A stretch of DNA of 64,000 bases from Desertimonas flava (GTDB taxonomy: Bacteria; Actinomycetota; Acidimicrobiia; Acidimicrobiales; Ilumatobacteraceae): positions 1 to 64,000 of the forward strand of contig NZ_QKYK01000012.1 of NCBI RefSeq assembly GCF_003426815.1, written 5' to 3'. This document shows, piece after piece, positions 62,020 to 64,000 of this stretch. The notes beneath the pieces were generated by a model. It ran no database searches and was not told where the DNA came from. It saw nothing but the letters and a program-made list of their open reading frames with translations. A program made the translations under genes and the position numbers. Position 1 is the first letter of the stretch; each line of letters opens with the position of its first letter.

Positions 62020-63741
62020 ATGTTCCGTCGAGGCACGTCCCCGCCCCAGCCGGCCCGCCGGCGCACCGCCGCAGCCATCGTCGTCGCCCTCCTCGGCGCG
62101 ACGGCGGCCGCCACCGCAGCCGGCGCCACGTCGCCGCCCACCGGTCCCGACACGTCGGTCCCGGGCACCGAGGCTCCGGCCACCGACGCTCCCGGCACAG
62201 ACGTCCCGGGCACCGACGCCCCGGGCACCGACGCTCCCGGTAGCGAGGCCCCGGGGTCCGACGCTCCGTCGTCCAGCGCTCCGGCAGCGACCGACGCACC
62301 CGGAACGGCAGCGCCCGAGGCACCCGCCGCCACCTTGCCGGCCGACATCGACACCGAGGGCACCGCGGCGATCGGCATCGTGCTCGAGCCGACCAACCTC
62401 GACATCGTGCACCAGGCTGGTGCCGCCCTCGAGCAGCTCCTCCTCGACAACGTCTACGAGACGCTCCTCACCGGCGCGCCGGACGGCACCACGTCACCGG
62501 GCCTCGCCTCGCTCGAGATCTCCGAGGACGGCCTGACCTACACGTTCACGCTGCCCGAGGGCGTGACGTTCCACGACGGTGACCCGCTCACCGCCTCCGA
62601 CGTCGTCGCCACGCTCGAGGAGACCAAGGCCAACGGCGTCAACAAGGAGGACTTCTCCAGCGTCGAGACCATCGAGGCGCCCGACGACCTCACCGTGGTG
62701 CTCACGCTCAGCCAGCCCGACAGCGAGTTGGCGTTCAACCTGTCGCGCCGCGGTGGCGTGGTGCTCAACGAAGGCGCCACGGATGTCGAGACGTCGGCCA
62801 ACGGCACGGGACCGTTCACCCTCGCCGAGTGGAGCCAGGGCTCGTCGATCACGCTCGAGCGCAACGACGACTACTGGGGCGAGCCCGCCAACGTGGCCGA
62901 GGTCGTGTTCCAGTTCTACCCCGAACCCAACGCCCTCGTGAACGCCTTGAGCGACGGGGACATCGACATCGCCGTGGCGGTCAACACCGACCTGATCGGC
63001 GAGTTCGAGGACAATCCCGACTGGGTGATCACGTCGGGGCCGTCCAACGGCGAGTTCACGCTCGGCTACAACAACGGCGGCGAGGTTCTCTCCGACCAGC
63101 GGGTCCGCCAGGCCATCACGCAGGCCATCGACAAGGCCGGCGTCCAGGCGCTGTTCAACGGCTACGGCACCATCGTCGGTGCTCCGGTGCCGCCGTTCGA
63201 CCCGTGGTACGAGGACCTCACCGGCCTCTACCCGTACGACCCCGACGCGGCCCGCGCCCTGCTCGAGGAAGCCGGCTACGGCGACGGACTCACGCTCAGC
63301 TTCGTGGTTCCCAACCACTACCCGCAGAGCATCGCCGACTACGTCGTGTCGCAGCTCGGCGACGTCGGCATCACGGTCGACCTCCAGCTCGTCGAGTTCC
63401 CGACGTGGCTCGAGCAGGTGTACACCAACCACGACTACGACCTCACGGCCGTGCTGCACGTCGAGCCCCGGGACATCTTCAACTACGGGAACCCCGACTA
63501 CTACTGGCAGTACAACAACCCCGAGGTGATCGCCCTGCTCGACCAGTCCCGGCTCGAGGTCGACGTCGACGCCTCCAACGAGCTGCGTCGCCAGGCGGCG
63601 GCGATTATCGCCGAGGACGCGGCCACCAACGTGCTGATCGTGTACGACGACGTGATCGTCGCCAACACCCGCATCTACGGCTACCCGACGTTCGACGCGA
63701 ACTCGCGCTTCGACGTGACGGGCGTGGCCGTCACCAGCTGA
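62020..63741 (+). CDS. ABC transporter substrate-binding protein (peptide/nickel type)
   Basis: A 573-residue solute-binding protein of the SBP_bac_5 family. A signal peptide (residues 1-33, RRRTAAAIVVALLGATAAA) precedes a Pro/Ala/Asp linker of repeated DAPGT and then the binding domain (residues 110-573) with NVYETLLTG, ITLERNDDYWGEP, NGGEVLSDQRVRQAITQAID and YPYDPDAARALLEEAGYGDG. It lacks a lipobox cysteine, so it may be released or held by the linker. It would capture oligopeptides, nickel or sugars in complex. ATG 62020. Confidence 0.9.
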   Translation: MFRRGTSPPQPARRRTAAAIVVALLGATAAATAAGATSPPTGPDTSVPGTEAPATDAPGTDVPGTDAPGTDAPGSEAPGSDAPSSSAPAATDAPGTAAPEAPAATLPADIDTEGTAAIGIVLEPTNLDIVHQAGAALEQLLLDNVYETLLTGAPDGTTSPGLASLEISEDGLTYTFTLPEGVTFHDGDPLTASDVVATLEETKANGVNKEDFSSVETIEAPDDLTVVLTLSQPDSELAFNLSRRGGVVLNEGATDVETSANGTGPFTLAEWSQGSSITLERNDDYWGEPANVAEVVFQFYPEPNALVNALSDGDIDIAVAVNTDLIGEFEDNPDWVITSGPSNGEFTLGYNNGGEVLSDQRVRQAITQAIDKAGVQALFNGYGTIVGAPVPPFDPWYEDLTGLYPYDPDAARALLEEAGYGDGLTLSFVVPNHYPQSIADYVVSQLGDVGITVDLQLVEFPTWLEQVYTNHDYDLTAVLHVEPRDIFNYGNPDYYWQYNNPEVIALLDQSRLEVDVDASNELRRQAAAIIAEDAATNVLIVYDDVIVANTRIYGYPTFDANSRFDVTGVAVTS

Positions 63742-63771
63742 GCCGGCTCCGCATCGGACCGCGATGACGAT

Positions 63772-63802
63772 GGCGGGCGGCACCCTCGTGGTGCCGCCCG
63801 CC
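63772..63802 (+). terminator. Strong hairpin between the binding protein and permease
   Basis: GGCGGGCGGCACC (63772-63784) / GGTGCCGCCCGCC (63790-63802), perfect 13-base-pair stem, loop CTCGT. It lies 30 bases after the binding-protein stop and 50 before the permease start, so it may lower permease expression relative to the binding protein. Confidence 0.7.
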
Positions 63803-63852
63803 GTTCGTCCGGGCCCCCTGCGTCCGGGACGTCGATTGCCTAGATTCTGACC

Positions 63853-64000
63853 GTGCTCTGGTTCCTGCTGCGACGACTCGGCCTGCTCGTCGTCGCCCTC
63901 GCGGTGGCCAGCGTGGTGGTGTTCCTGCTGCTGCGCGTCATCCCCGGGGATCTCGCCGCCACCGTCGGCGGTCTCGAGGCGTCCCAGGAGGACCTGGCCG
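63853..64000 (+). CDS. ABC transporter permease, 5' end (DppB/OppB-like)
   Basis: The first 49 codons of a permease, cut by the window end. GTG 63853 begins LWFLLRRLGLLVVALAVASV and reaches LLLRVIPGDLA, the standard N-terminal TM and RxxPGD motif of peptide-type permeases. It follows the substrate-binding gene after a strong hairpin and is probably the inner-membrane channel of the same importer. Confidence 0.85.
   Translation, partial: MLWFLLRRLGLLVVALAVASVVVFLLLRVIPGDLAATVGGLEASQEDLA

Overview
The window is about 70% GC, densely coded and uses many GTG starts. Its gene content is that of a free-living actinobacterium: a WhiB-type iron-sulfur regulator, an F420-type luciferase-like oxidoreductase, a PimB-like mannosyltransferase, a SigJ/ECF41 sigma factor and a YacP-type NYN protein with an actinobacterial coiled coil. 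Acidimicrobiia (Ilumatobacter-like) is my best guess, but that is inference and not proven here. About 65 protein genes, one tRNA-Val(UAC), RNase P RNA and one probable manganese riboswitch can be supported.

Layout. 0.2-2.1 kb: small membrane protein and glycerol kinase 1. 2.1-10.3 kb: LOG-family protein, ACT protein, aminotransferase, pyrophosphatase, NUDIX, then a minus-strand operon queG > glycosyltransferase > membrane protein > SRPBCC protein > ROK kinase, joined by 4-nt stop/start overlaps. 10.4-14.0 kb: a coupled catabolic operon (class III CoA-transferase, CMD-like protein, HMG-CoA-lyase-like aldolase, GntR regulator). 14.0-18.9 kb: DMT transporter, NYN protein, thrB, trpD, whiB. 19.0-24.2 kb: glpD, an alkyl-DHAP-synthase-like flavoprotein, a small membrane protein and glycerol kinase 2. 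24.3-29 kb: two ferritin-like proteins, rnpB, a FAD amine-oxidase-like protein with an ECF41 sigma factor and its probable promoter. 29-43 kb: phosphatase/DUF164 group, a class A penicillin-binding protein, cold-shock protein, assorted oxidoreductases and hydrolases, and a coupled LysM / polyglutamine / D-aminoacylase operon. 43-52.7 kb: TetR, a secreted Ig-like protein, a 1.1-kb stretch with duplicated RNA-like hairpins, a basic actinobacterial protein, the riboswitch-controlled P-type ATPase with a zinc-ribbon protein, an HTH regulator, and a decayed patch with IS3 and sortase-signal remnants. 52.7-64 kb: tRNA-Val, inositol-phosphatase-like enzyme, a large membrane/stalk protein, SDR, hydrolase, M20 and P1 peptidases, an IPNS-like dioxygenase carrying a 3 x 24-bp in-frame repeat, and the start of a peptide-type ABC importer.

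Two themes stand out. First, the intergenic spaces hold several families of palindromic or tandem repeats, each seen two to three times at unrelated loci. Second, three regulatory sites can be tied to a gene: a yybP-ykoY (Mn2+) riboswitch before the P-type ATPase, an ECF41-type promoter (TGTCACA-N16-CGTC) before the oxidoreductase-sigma operon, and dyads sharing the ATAGC/GCTAT core around an uncharacterised basic protein. No CRISPR array, prophage, rRNA operon or intact transposon was seen.
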